Below, piece after piece: positions 50,438 to 58,613 of a stretch of DNA of 64,000 nucleotides. Positions within the stretch are counted from its first letter, which is position 1. Every line of letters starts with the position of its first letter. The stretch comes from Streptomyces sp. NBC_00154 (GTDB lineage: Bacteria > Actinomycetota > Actinomycetes > Streptomycetales > Streptomycetaceae), in contig NZ_JAPEMI010000001.1 of NCBI RefSeq assembly GCF_026342835.1, positions 5,710,501-5,774,500 on the forward strand. The letters run 5' to 3'. Below the pieces are notes generated by a model that saw nothing but the letters and a program-made list of their open reading frames with translations, made no database searches and was not told where the DNA came from. Position numbers and translations under genes: made by a program.

Positions 50438-50986
50438 ATGACGCTTCTCGCAGACGCCGCCGCCCAGGCACCCGCGGCCGTGGTCCACGCCCTGTACCCC
50501 CTCGTCAGCGCCGAGGCGACGGCCGAGGCGAGCGACGCGGCGGCAGGCGCGGCCGTCGAACCCGCCGATCTCGAACAGGCTGTCTGGCTGCGGCTGCTGG
50601 AGCTGCTCGCGGATCAGCGGCCGCCGGCGGACCCGGCGCGCTGGGTCCGCGACACCGTACGGGCGGAGGTGCGCCGCGCCCGCCGTACCGCCCGGCGCGA
50701 ACGTCCGTACGCCGATGAGACCACCGCGGATCCAGCCCGCTGCCCCGAGCGGTCGGCGGTCGGCGCCGACGAACGCAGGGCGCTGCACGCCGCGGTGGGC
50801 CGGTTGCCGGGCCGGTGCGCCGGGCTGCTCGCCGCGATGCTCGCTCCGGGCGACCCCACCTACCGGGAGATCGCAGGGAAGTTGGGTATGTCACAAGGCA
50901 GTTTGGGTCCGATCCGTTCCCGATGCCTTGGATGTCTGCGCAGAATGCTCGCGACGGAGGTTGTCGTCCCTGAACTGCGGGGATAG
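50438..50986 (+). CDS. Sigma-70-family-like protein
   Basis: 182 residues. An N-terminal segment with PADLEQAVWLRLLELLADQR, then WVRDTVRAEVRRARRTARRERPY, resembles sigma region 2. The C-terminal AAVGRLPGRCAGLLAAMLAPGDPTYREIAGKLGMSQGSLGPIRSRCLGCLRRML is a region-4 helix-turn-helix. The protein is short, and region 2 is Ala-rich and divergent, so it may be an ECF sigma factor or a degenerate relative. No anti-sigma gene is adjacent. The start is uncertain; GGTGGGG lies very close to this ATG. Confidence 0.72.
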   Translation: MTLLADAAAQAPAAVVHALYPLVSAEATAEASDAAAGAAVEPADLEQAVWLRLLELLADQRPPADPARWVRDTVRAEVRRARRTARRERPYADETTADPARCPERSAVGADERRALHAAVGRLPGRCAGLLAAMLAPGDPTYREIAGKLGMSQGSLGPIRSRCLGCLRRMLATEVVVPELRG

Positions 50987-51033
50987 GAGCTGTTAGGCAA
51001 CCGGCGGATCAGGTGAGCGGGAGGCATGCACAC

Positions 51034-51537
51034 ATGGGCATGAGTGTGATCATCTCGGCGGCGACGACAGAGGACGCCGAACAGATCTTGAAGCTTCAGT
51101 ACCTCTGCTTTCAGAGCGAGGCGGAGCTGTACGGGAACTACCGGATCGACCCGCTCGTGCAGACCCTCGAATCGGTCCGCGACGAACTGACCGCGAACCT
51201 GGTGTTCGTGGCACGGCTCGGGGACGAAGTCGTCGGCGCGGTACGCGGATCCACCGATCCGGACGGCACCGGACAGATAGCCAAGCTCTGCGTCCACCCC
51301 CGGCTCCAGGGGCACGGGCTCGGTGCTCGGCTGCTGCGGGCCGTGGAGTCCGCACTTGCGGACGAGCAGTCGGCCACCCGCTTCCGGTTGCAGACCGGGC
51401 ACCGCAGCGAGACCAATCTCCGGCTCTACCGGCGGGCGGGTTACGCACCCGTGGGCAACACCACCGGTCAGGACGGCGTCCGGCTCATCCAGCTGGAGAA
51501 GGACGTCGCCGCACCGGCCTACGTCGCCAGCGCCTGA
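51034..51537 (+). CDS. GNAT family N-acetyltransferase
   Basis: 167 residues from the ATG at 51034, which has GGGAGG about 10 bases upstream; GTG 51013 and ATG 51040 are alternatives. The fold motifs are IAKLCVHPRLQGHGLGARLLRAV (acetyl-CoA pyrophosphate loop) and ETNLRLYRRAGYAPVG. Substrate unknown. It lies 47 bp after the sigma-like gene and could share its transcript. Confidence 0.88.
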   Translation: MGMSVIISAATTEDAEQILKLQYLCFQSEAELYGNYRIDPLVQTLESVRDELTANLVFVARLGDEVVGAVRGSTDPDGTGQIAKLCVHPRLQGHGLGARLLRAVESALADEQSATRFRLQTGHRSETNLRLYRRAGYAPVGNTTGQDGVRLIQLEKDVAAPAYVASA

Positions 51538-51555
51538 GCGGCGACGAAGCGGACG

Positions 51556-51993
51556 TCACACGTTCTTGGCGCGACGCAGCCAGATCATCCCGGTGACCGG
51601 CAGGATCACCGGGATGAACAGGTAGTCCCTGCCCAGATACGACCAGACGGTGGCGTCCGCGAAGGCCGACGGCTCGACCAGAGTCCACGTACCGACGAGC
51701 AGCACGCCCGCGAGCTCGGCGGCGCAGCACACCAGCGCCGTCCTGCGCGCCTTCTCGCCGCCGCGGACCAGCGAGTACGTGATGAAGCCGTACACCAGGG
51801 CGGCGACGGCCGACAGCACGTAGGCGAGCGGCGCCCTGCCGAAGTCCAGGATCATCTGGACGATCGAGCGGGAGGCGGCCGCGACGGTGAACACCCCGTA
51901 GAACCAGACGAGTACGCGGCCGGGGCCCGTCCCCAGCTGGAACCGGGCCTTCTGCCCGGGTGCGGAATCGGGGGTGGTGTCGGTCTCGGTCAC
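51556..51993 (-). CDS. Small membrane protein, four predicted helices
   Basis: 145 residues from the GTG at 51993. After a polar N-terminus (TETDTTPDSAPGQKARF), helices run at about 25-45 (VLVWFYGVFTVAAASRSI), 57-77 (AYVLSAVAALVYGFITYSL), 84-104 (ALVCCAAELAGVLLVGTWTL) and 121-139 (LFIPVILPVTGMIWL). I recognise no family. It starts 2 bp after the stop of the next upstream membrane gene, so they form an operon. Confidence 0.8.
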   Translation of the reverse strand: MTETDTTPDSAPGQKARFQLGTGPGRVLVWFYGVFTVAAASRSIVQMILDFGRAPLAYVLSAVAALVYGFITYSLVRGGEKARRTALVCCAAELAGVLLVGTWTLVEPSAFADATVWSYLGRDYLFIPVILPVTGMIWLRRAKNV

Positions 51994-51995
51994 GG

Positions 51996-52355
51996 TCAGC
52001 TTCCCCAGATGTCGTAGAGCCGTACTTGCAGGACGGCCAGCACGACCGCGCCCGCCGACACCGTGACCGAACCCCATCGGGTCCGCTCGGTCAGCGACAG
52101 GAAACCTGCTGCCGGCACGGCGGCAAACGCCCCGATCAGATAGCAGATGAAGATCGTCATGCCCTGGTCCGGCCGTTCGCCCCGGGCGAGTTGCACGATC
52201 CCCACCACCAGCTGAGCCAGCGCCAGCAGCGACACCACGGCCATTCCGATGAAGTGCCAGTCCTTGGTCGGCTGGTCCCGGTAGGCGGCGAAACCGCACC
52301 AGGCGGCGAGGGCGAGCGCGGTCACGGAGACCGCGACCGTCAGGGCGTCAAGCAT
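51996..52355 (-). CDS. Small membrane protein, four predicted helices
   Basis: 119 residues from the ATG at 52355 (MLDALTVAVSVTALALAAWCGFAAYR). Hydrophobic segments lie at about 4-24, 37-57, 67-87 and 95-113. It resembles the following gene in size and layout and is co-transcribed with it. Its function is unknown. Divergent from the HAD gene, with 71 bp between their starts. Confidence 0.8.
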   Translation of the reverse strand: MLDALTVAVSVTALALAAWCGFAAYRDQPTKDWHFIGMAVVSLLALAQLVVGIVQLARGERPDQGMTIFICYLIGAFAAVPAAGFLSLTERTRWGSVTVSAGAVVLAVLQVRLYDIWGS

Positions 52356-52412
52356 GAGCCGAGGGTATTACGGACCAAAAGGCCCCCTGCGTGCGCCCCC
52401 GTACCCGGGCGC

Positions 52413-52418
52413 TAGGGT
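52413..52418 (+). promoter_or_regulatory. Candidate -10 of a leaderless HAD gene promoter
   Basis: TAGGGT lies 8 bases before the ATG at 52427, and there is no Shine-Dalgarno between them. No clear -35 is visible. Confidence 0.4.
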
Positions 52419-52426
52419 CGGCGAAC

Positions 52427-53074
52427 ATGAAGATCCACGCCGAGGCCCTGCTGTTCGACAACGACGGAACGCTGCTCTCCTCCATCGAGTCCGTCCAGCG
52501 CTGCTGGACCAGGTGGGCACAGGAGTACGGCGTCACGGCGGAGGACTTCTCCGGCGTCGAACTACACGGCCGCACGGCCGTCGAGATCATCGCCGAGCTG
52601 CTGCCCGCGGACCGGGTCGACGGGGCCCTCGCCCGTATCGAACAGCTGGAGGTCGAGGACGTGCCCGGTGGCGTCGTGGTGCTCCCCGGCACCAAGGAGC
52701 TGCTCGGTTCGCTGCCCGCGCACCGCTGGGCCGTCGTCACCTCCGCCACCCGCCCGCTGGGCGAGGCGCGGCTGCGCGAGGCAGGCATCGACTTCCCGGT
52801 GATGATCGCCGCCGAGGACATCACCCGTGGCAAGCCGGACCCCGAGCCGTACCTCCTCGCGGCCCGTCGCCTCGGCGTCGACCCGGCCCGCTGCGTGGTC
52901 TTCGAGGACGCCCCCGCCGGGCTGCGGGCCGGACGGGCGGCCGGGATGACGACCGTGGCCTTGGCCACAACCCACGATCGTGCCGAGCTGGTCGCCGACG
53001 TTGTCGTTACTGATCTCTCCGCCATATCGGTGCAGGTCACAGCCGCGGGAGTGGAAATCTCCACCGCGGACTGA
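52427..53074 (+). CDS. HAD-superfamily phosphatase
   Basis: 215 residues. HAD motif I is FDNDGTLLSS (Asp nucleophile and Asp acid), motif II VTSATRP, motif III lysine in ITRGKPDPEPYLLAARRLG, and motif IV VVFEDAPAGLRAG. The helical cap lies between motifs I and II, as in sugar-phosphate phosphatases such as glycerol-3-phosphate or 2-deoxyglucose-6-phosphate phosphatases. The substrate is not certain. The start is supported by a leaderless-type -10. Confidence 0.9.
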   Translation: MKIHAEALLFDNDGTLLSSIESVQRCWTRWAQEYGVTAEDFSGVELHGRTAVEIIAELLPADRVDGALARIEQLEVEDVPGGVVVLPGTKELLGSLPAHRWAVVTSATRPLGEARLREAGIDFPVMIAAEDITRGKPDPEPYLLAARRLGVDPARCVVFEDAPAGLRAGRAAGMTTVALATTHDRAELVADVVVTDLSAISVQVTAAGVEISTAD

Positions 53075-53098
53075 ACCGTGCGGCACGACGGTCCACGG

Positions 53099-53117
53099 CT
53101 GTCCGCTATACGGACAG
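53099..53117. other. Small hairpin after the HAD gene
   Basis: CTGTCCG-CTATA-CGGACAG. It could be a short terminator or an operator just upstream of the leader ORF. The evidence is positional only. Confidence 0.35.
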
Positions 53118-53156
53118 GCGGGCGGGCCGGAACTGCACGTCTGTTTTACTTGGCCC

Positions 53157-53243
53157 ATGACCACGACGAGCAACCGCACCCTTGCGACCGAGGCGATCAC
53201 GACGCCCGGTGCTCGTTGTATGTGTCGAATGCGCGCCTTCTGA
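53157..53243 (+). CDS. Leaderless Cys/Met leader peptide upstream of metNIQ
   Basis: A 28-codon ORF (MTTTSNRTLATEAITTPGA...) ending RCMCRMRAF, so the last third holds two Cys and two Met codons amid Arg. TTTACT (53145-53150) ends 6 bases before the ATG, and no ribosome-binding site is present, consistent with a leaderless mRNA. It lies about 220 bp before a methionine importer. Cys-rich leaderless leader peptides that attenuate sulfur genes are known in mycobacteria; by analogy this could sense methionine/cysteine supply. Too short for family proof. Confidence 0.6.
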   Translation: MTTTSNRTLATEAITTPGARCMCRMRAF

Positions 53244-53462
53244 GGGCCCCCGCCTGAGCCTCGCGCCCCGAAGCGAGACCGAGCCCACGCCGTCCGCACC
53301 CAGCGGAACGAGCTGCTCCAGCACGTACCTGCCCCGGCCGAACGCCGCCGCAGCCGTGCCGAGACCCACCGGCCGAACACCCGAGTCCGAACAGTCTCTT
53401 CAGACGAATGCCCCGTGCCCGGCGGACACCGCGCCGTGCACTCGACAGTGACGGAAACCCCT
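53244..53462 (+). promoter_or_regulatory. metN leader between leader peptide and start codon
   Basis: 219 bp without another gene. Only short stems are visible (for example CTCGC...GCGAG near 53260-53276), and there is no T-run terminator or recognisable SAM riboswitch. If attenuation occurs it may rely on Rho or translation coupling. Confidence 0.35.
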
Positions 53463-54538
<1,076 letters not shown>

Positions 54539-54542
<4 letters not shown>

Positions 54543-55210
54543 CCTGGTCCGAAATGCAGCCGCTGCTGTCCCAGGGAACCGTCGACACCCTCTACATGGT
54601 GCTGTGGTCCGCGGCCGTCACCGTCCTCGTCGGACTGCCGCTCGGCGTACTGCTGGTCCTCACCGACAAGGGTGGACTGCTCCAGAACACCGTGGTGAAC
54701 AAGGTCGTCGGCGTGATCGTGAACATCGGCCGCTCGCTGCCGTTCATCATCCTGCTGATCGCCCTCATCCCCTTCACCACCTGGGTCGTGGGCACCTTCA
54801 TCGGCCCGACCGCGATGATCGTGCCGCTCGCCGTCGGCGCCATCCCGTTCTTCGCCCGGCTCGTCGAGACGGCGGTCCGCGAGGTCGACCACGGGCTCGT
54901 CGAAGCCGTTCAGTCGATGGGCGGATCCATCCCGACGATCGTGCGCAAGGTCCTGCTGCCGCAGGCCCTGCCGTCGCTCGTCTCCGCGGTCACCACCACC
55001 GTCATCGTGCTCATCGGATACTCCGCGATGGCCGGCGCGGTCGGCGGCGAAGGGCTCGGGTCCAAGGCCGTCACCTACGGATTCCAGCGCTTCGACAACC
55101 AGTTCATGCTCATCACCGTCGCGCTGCTGATCGTCATCGTGACCGTGGTCCAGCTGTTCGGCGACGTGGCCGTACGCCTGCTGGCCCGCCGGGGCCGCAC
55201 CGCCTCCTGA
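54539..55210 (+). CDS. metI: Methionine ABC transporter permease
   Basis: 223 residues from the GTG at 54539. About five transmembrane helices (for example LYMVLWSAAVTVLVGLPLGVLLVL, NIGRSLPFIILLIALIPF) and the cytoplasmic EAA loop EVDHGLVEAVQSMGGSIPTIVRKVLLPQALPSL, which docks on MetN. It overlaps metN and precedes metQ by 75 bp. It completes the inner-membrane channel for D/L-methionine uptake. Confidence 0.95.
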
Positions 55211-55285
55211 GACTTTCTCTCCGCTCACAAGCCCGAACTCCTTGTCCGGGCGCACCACCCTCACCATCAGAAAGAGGCACTTTTC

Positions 55286-56152
55286 GTGCGCAAGAACATC
55301 AAGATCACCGCAGCTGCCGCCGCCACCGCCGCCCTCGCCTTCGGCCTCACCGCCTGCGGCACGTCGTCCGACCCGGCCTCCAAGAGCGAGACCGGCGCCA
55401 AGGCCGACGCCTCCAAGGCGCTCGTCGTCGCCGCGTCCCCGACGCCGCACGCCGACATCCTGAACTTCGTCAAGAAGAACCTGGCGGCCAAGGCGGGCCT
55501 CAAGCTGGAGGTCAAGGAGTTCACGGACTACGTCCTGCCGAACACCGCCACCGAGAACGGCCAGGTCGACGCCAACTTCTTCCAGCACGTGCCGTACCTC
55601 GACGACTTCAACAAGAAGAACGACACCCACATCGTCGCGGTCGCCAATGTGCACCTGGAGCCGCTCGGCCTCTACTCCAAGAAGGTCAAGGACCTGAAGG
55701 ACATCAAGGCCGGCCAGACCATCGCCGTACCGAACGACACCACCAACGAGGGCCGTGCGCTCCAGCTCCTCGCCGCGAACGGTCTGATCACCGTCAAGGA
55801 CGGCGTCGGCACCAACGCCAAGCTCAGCGACATCACGGACAAGAAGGGTCTGGAGTTCAAGGAGCTGGAGGCCGCAACCGTGCCCCGCGCCCTGAACGAT
55901 GTGGACGCTGCCGTCATCAACGGCAACTACGCCATCGAGGCCAAGCTCCAGCCCGCCAAGGACGCCCTCGTGCTGGAGAAGGCGGAGGACAACCCGTACG
56001 CCAACATCCTCGCCGTGAAGGCGGGCAACGAGAAGGACGCCCGCGTCCAGAAGCTCGTCAAGCTGCTCCACTCCGACGAGGTCAAGAAGTTCATCGAGGA
56101 CACCTACCAGGGTTCCGTCGTCCCGGCCTTCGGCCCCGTCGCCAAGTCCTGA
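55286..56152 (+). CDS. metQ: Methionine-binding lipoprotein
   Basis: 288 residues from the GTG at 55286 with AGAGG upstream. A lipoprotein signal peptide ends in the lipobox LTAC (Cys24). The NlpA/MetQ fold follows: VAASPTPHADILNFVKKNLAAK, VLPNTATENGQVDANFFQHVPYLDDF and AVPNDTTNEGRALQLLAANGLI. It delivers methionine to MetNI from outside the membrane. A strong terminator follows. Confidence 0.96.
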   Translation: MRKNIKITAAAAATAALAFGLTACGTSSDPASKSETGAKADASKALVVAASPTPHADILNFVKKNLAAKAGLKLEVKEFTDYVLPNTATENGQVDANFFQHVPYLDDFNKKNDTHIVAVANVHLEPLGLYSKKVKDLKDIKAGQTIAVPNDTTNEGRALQLLAANGLITVKDGVGTNAKLSDITDKKGLEFKELEAATVPRALNDVDAAVINGNYAIEAKLQPAKDALVLEKAEDNPYANILAVKAGNEKDARVQKLVKLLHSDEVKKFIEDTYQGSVVPAFGPVAKS

Positions 56153-56176
56153 CACCCGTACCGCATCCGCGTGGCC

Positions 56177-56211
56177 GAGCCCCGCGCACCCCACCGGGGT
56201 GTGCGGGGCTC
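56177..56211 (+). terminator. metNIQ terminator
   Basis: 16-bp arms (56177-56192 and 56196-56211) with one G-U pair and a 3-base loop, 24 bp after the metQ stop. Confidence 0.85.
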
Positions 56212-56293
56212 CGCCGTGCCCACCCGGCCATGCACAACGTCCGCCCGATGCTGCATGCTGTGCCTTTACACGGTCTTCGGCATGGAGCTGCGC

Positions 56294-56932
56294 ATGACTT
56301 CCACCTTTCCGTCCATCTCCATCAGCACGGATCGGTTGGTGCTGCGCCCGTTCGACATGACGGACGTCCCCGCGTACATCGAGATGATGAACGACGAACT
56401 CGTCACCGCCTGGACGGAGGCGCCCCACCCCTACACCCAGGTCGACGCGGAACGCTGGGTCCGGCGGATCGCCCCCGCGCAGCGCACCAGCGGTGACGGA
56501 ATCGTCTTCGCCGTCACCGAGTTCCTCACCCAGCGCCTCGTCGGCTCGGTGCGGCTCCGGAACACCGACTGGCGCACCCTCGCCACCGAGGCCGCGTACA
56601 TCACCGCGCCCTGGGCCCGAGGTGAGGGTTACGCCACCGAGTCCCTGCTCGCCGTCGCCCAGTGGCTCTTCCGCGACCAGGGCTTCGAACGCATCGAACT
56701 GCGCACCGCCGCCGACAACACCGCCTCACAGCAGGTCGCCCAGAAGCTCGGCTGCATCAGCGAGGGGGTCCTGCGCAACGCCCGGATAGCGAGGACCCAG
56801 ACCGAGGACGGCGGCTGGACCGACATCAGGACCGATCTGATCGTCTGGGGGCTGCTCCCCGAGGACCTCGAAGGAGTCGCCGAGCAGCTGGCCGACGCAG
56901 GCGGCTACGGCACCTACAGCGACTGGAACTGA
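56294..56932 (+). CDS. GNAT family N-acetyltransferase (RimJ/RimL type)
   Basis: 212 residues from the ATG at 56294, which has GGAG 6 bases upstream; the ATG at 56282 is also in frame. The pattern ISTDRLVLRPFDMTDVPAYIEMM, ITAPWARGEGYATESLLAVAQWLF, and FERIELRTAADNTASQQVAQKLGCISEG is that of ribosomal-protein-like acetyltransferases. The acceptor may be a protein N-terminus or small amine. Earlier in-frame sequence lies over the metNIQ terminator and is rejected. Confidence 0.9.
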   Translation: MTSTFPSISISTDRLVLRPFDMTDVPAYIEMMNDELVTAWTEAPHPYTQVDAERWVRRIAPAQRTSGDGIVFAVTEFLTQRLVGSVRLRNTDWRTLATEAAYITAPWARGEGYATESLLAVAQWLFRDQGFERIELRTAADNTASQQVAQKLGCISEGVLRNARIARTQTEDGGWTDIRTDLIVWGLLPEDLEGVAEQLADAGGYGTYSDWN

Positions 56933-57050
56933 CGCCGGAACCGACGCCGGGGACCGCACCGGTCCGGACCGGTCGGGGACCAGGTACTCTCACCCTGCCC
57001 GCCGCTCGTGGGCAGCCCCACCTGCGACAACTCCAGGAGACTGACGAAAG

Positions 57051-58280
57051 ATGGCCGACCGGGTCACGGTGATCGGCTGGGACGGCTCGCCACTGACCGC
57101 AGCAGCCGGGGCCGCGCTCTCGGCCGCCACCCTCGTCGCGGGCGCCGCCCACCACCTCGCACTCCCCGAAGTCCCGGCAACCGCCGAACGGATCCGCCTC
57201 GGCTCCATCGACCTCGCCGCCCGCAGGATCGCCGGCCACCGCGGCAGCGCCGTGGTCCTCGCCGACGGCGACCCCGGCTTCTTCGGAGTCGTACGCAATC
57301 TCCGCGCACCCGAACACGGCCTGGAAGTCGAAGTCGTGCCCGCCGTGTCCGCCGTCGCCACCGCGTTCGCCCGCGCCGGAATGCCCTGGGAGGACGCCCA
57401 GATCGTCGTCGCCCACCCCCGCACCCTGCGCCGCGCCGTCAACGTCTGCCGGGCCCACCACAAGGTCGCCGTCCTCACCTCGCCCGGCGCGGGCCCCGCC
57501 GAACTCGCCCTGCTCCTCGAAGGCGTGCACCGCACCTTCGTCATCTGCGAGGAACTCGGCACCGTACGCGAACAGGTCACCGTCGTCACCTCCGACAAGG
57601 CCGCCGACCACGTCTGGCGCGACCCGAACGTCGTGATCGTCATCGGTGGCGGCCCCGAGCAGCAGTCCACCGGCTCCTGGATCGCCGGCCGCCACCCCCA
57701 GGGCGTACGCGGCTGGGCACTGCCCTCGGACGCCTACCCCGGCAGCGCGACGGACCCCGAAGGGGAGTCGGGCGAGGGTGAGTCCCCGGGGCTGCGGGCC
57801 GCCCAACTCGCCCGCCTCGGTCCGCGTACCGGCGACCTCGTCTGGGACATCGGCTCCGGCAGCGGAGCTCTTGCCGTGGAGGCTGCAGGGTTCGGTGCGG
57901 CGGTGCTGGCCGTCGACAGCGACCCGGACGCCTGCGCCCGGACGGCGGCCGCGGCCCGGGCCTTCGGCGTACAGCTCCAGGTCGTCCAGGGCCGCGCCCC
58001 GCACGTGCTGGAGCGGCTGCCGGAGCCCGATGTCGTACGGATCGGTGGCGGCGGAGTCCCCGTCGTCACCGCTGTCGCCGACCGCAGGCCGGAGCGGATC
58101 GTCACCCATGCGTCGACCAGGGACGAGGCCGAGGCGCTCGGTGCGGCACTCGCCGAGAACGGCTACACCGTCGAGTGCGCCCTCCTGCAGTCCGTCGAAC
58201 TCGACACGGCCGCATGGTCGGAGCGCGAACGCTCGGTCGTGTTTCTGCTCTCAGCGCTGCGCTCGGACCTCGCCCCCTGA
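57051..58280 (+). CDS. cobL: Precorrin-6Y C5,15-methyltransferase, decarboxylating (CbiE-CbiT fusion)
   Basis: 409 residues with AGGAGA upstream. Residues 1-200 are the CbiE tetrapyrrole methylase (VTVIGWDGSPLTAAA, VVLADGDPGFFGVVRNL, VVPAVSAVATAFARAGMPWEDAQ). Residues 240-400 are the CbiT methyltransferase/decarboxylase (LVWDIGSGSGALAVEAAGFGAAVLAVDSDP). It methylates C5 and C15 of the corrin ring in cobalamin synthesis. Followed after 333 bp by bluB-cobT. Confidence 0.95.
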   Translation: MADRVTVIGWDGSPLTAAAGAALSAATLVAGAAHHLALPEVPATAERIRLGSIDLAARRIAGHRGSAVVLADGDPGFFGVVRNLRAPEHGLEVEVVPAVSAVATAFARAGMPWEDAQIVVAHPRTLRRAVNVCRAHHKVAVLTSPGAGPAELALLLEGVHRTFVICEELGTVREQVTVVTSDKAADHVWRDPNVVIVIGGGPEQQSTGSWIAGRHPQGVRGWALPSDAYPGSATDPEGESGEGESPGLRAAQLARLGPRTGDLVWDIGSGSGALAVEAAGFGAAVLAVDSDPDACARTAAAARAFGVQLQVVQGRAPHVLERLPEPDVVRIGGGGVPVVTAVADRRPERIVTHASTRDEAEALGAALAENGYTVECALLQSVELDTAAWSERERSVVFLLSALRSDLAP

Positions 58281-58613
58281 CCCGGTCGGCGTACGGCGCG
58301 GGGTAGGCTGGCCGATCGTTGTACCGCACCCGGCCGTTCGTCGCTTCGTTCGTCAATGTCCGGAAAAGGGGACCGTTTTGGACCCCGTTGTGGTACGGCG
58401 GACCCGGGGGATGCGCAACGTGGCGCAGTCCACAACAAACCGTGGCGGAACTACCTGCCGCGGCGGCGAACGGCCGCGAGAATGATGTGTGTCCGCGACC
58501 GATTCGTGCCGCACGGCGAGCCCGCTCGTTCTTCATGACGAGCGCCGGCGTGCCGTGTTCGGGCGTCCCGGGCGAAGGGCCGAAGGAGCACTGACGATGG
58601 GCGAGGGGTACGC
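58281..58613. other. Intergenic region between cobL and bluB-cobT
   Basis: 333 bp. TAGGCT (58304-58309) is a possible -10. I found no B12-box and so no cobalamin riboswitch. A 60-codon frame (58356-58538) and an overlapping 91-codon frame (58319-58594) are open but Arg-rich, without recognised similarity or a good ribosome-binding site. I see nothing else. Confidence 0.45.

Noticed and set aside
58319..58594. Possible small genes between cobL and bluB-cobT
   Set aside because: Two overlapping frames with no ribosome-binding site and no recognisable family; neither can be preferred.
58281..58613. Cobalamin riboswitch before bluB-cobT
   Set aside because: No B12-box (GCCACTG-type) sequence was found in this gap or before cobL or cysG.
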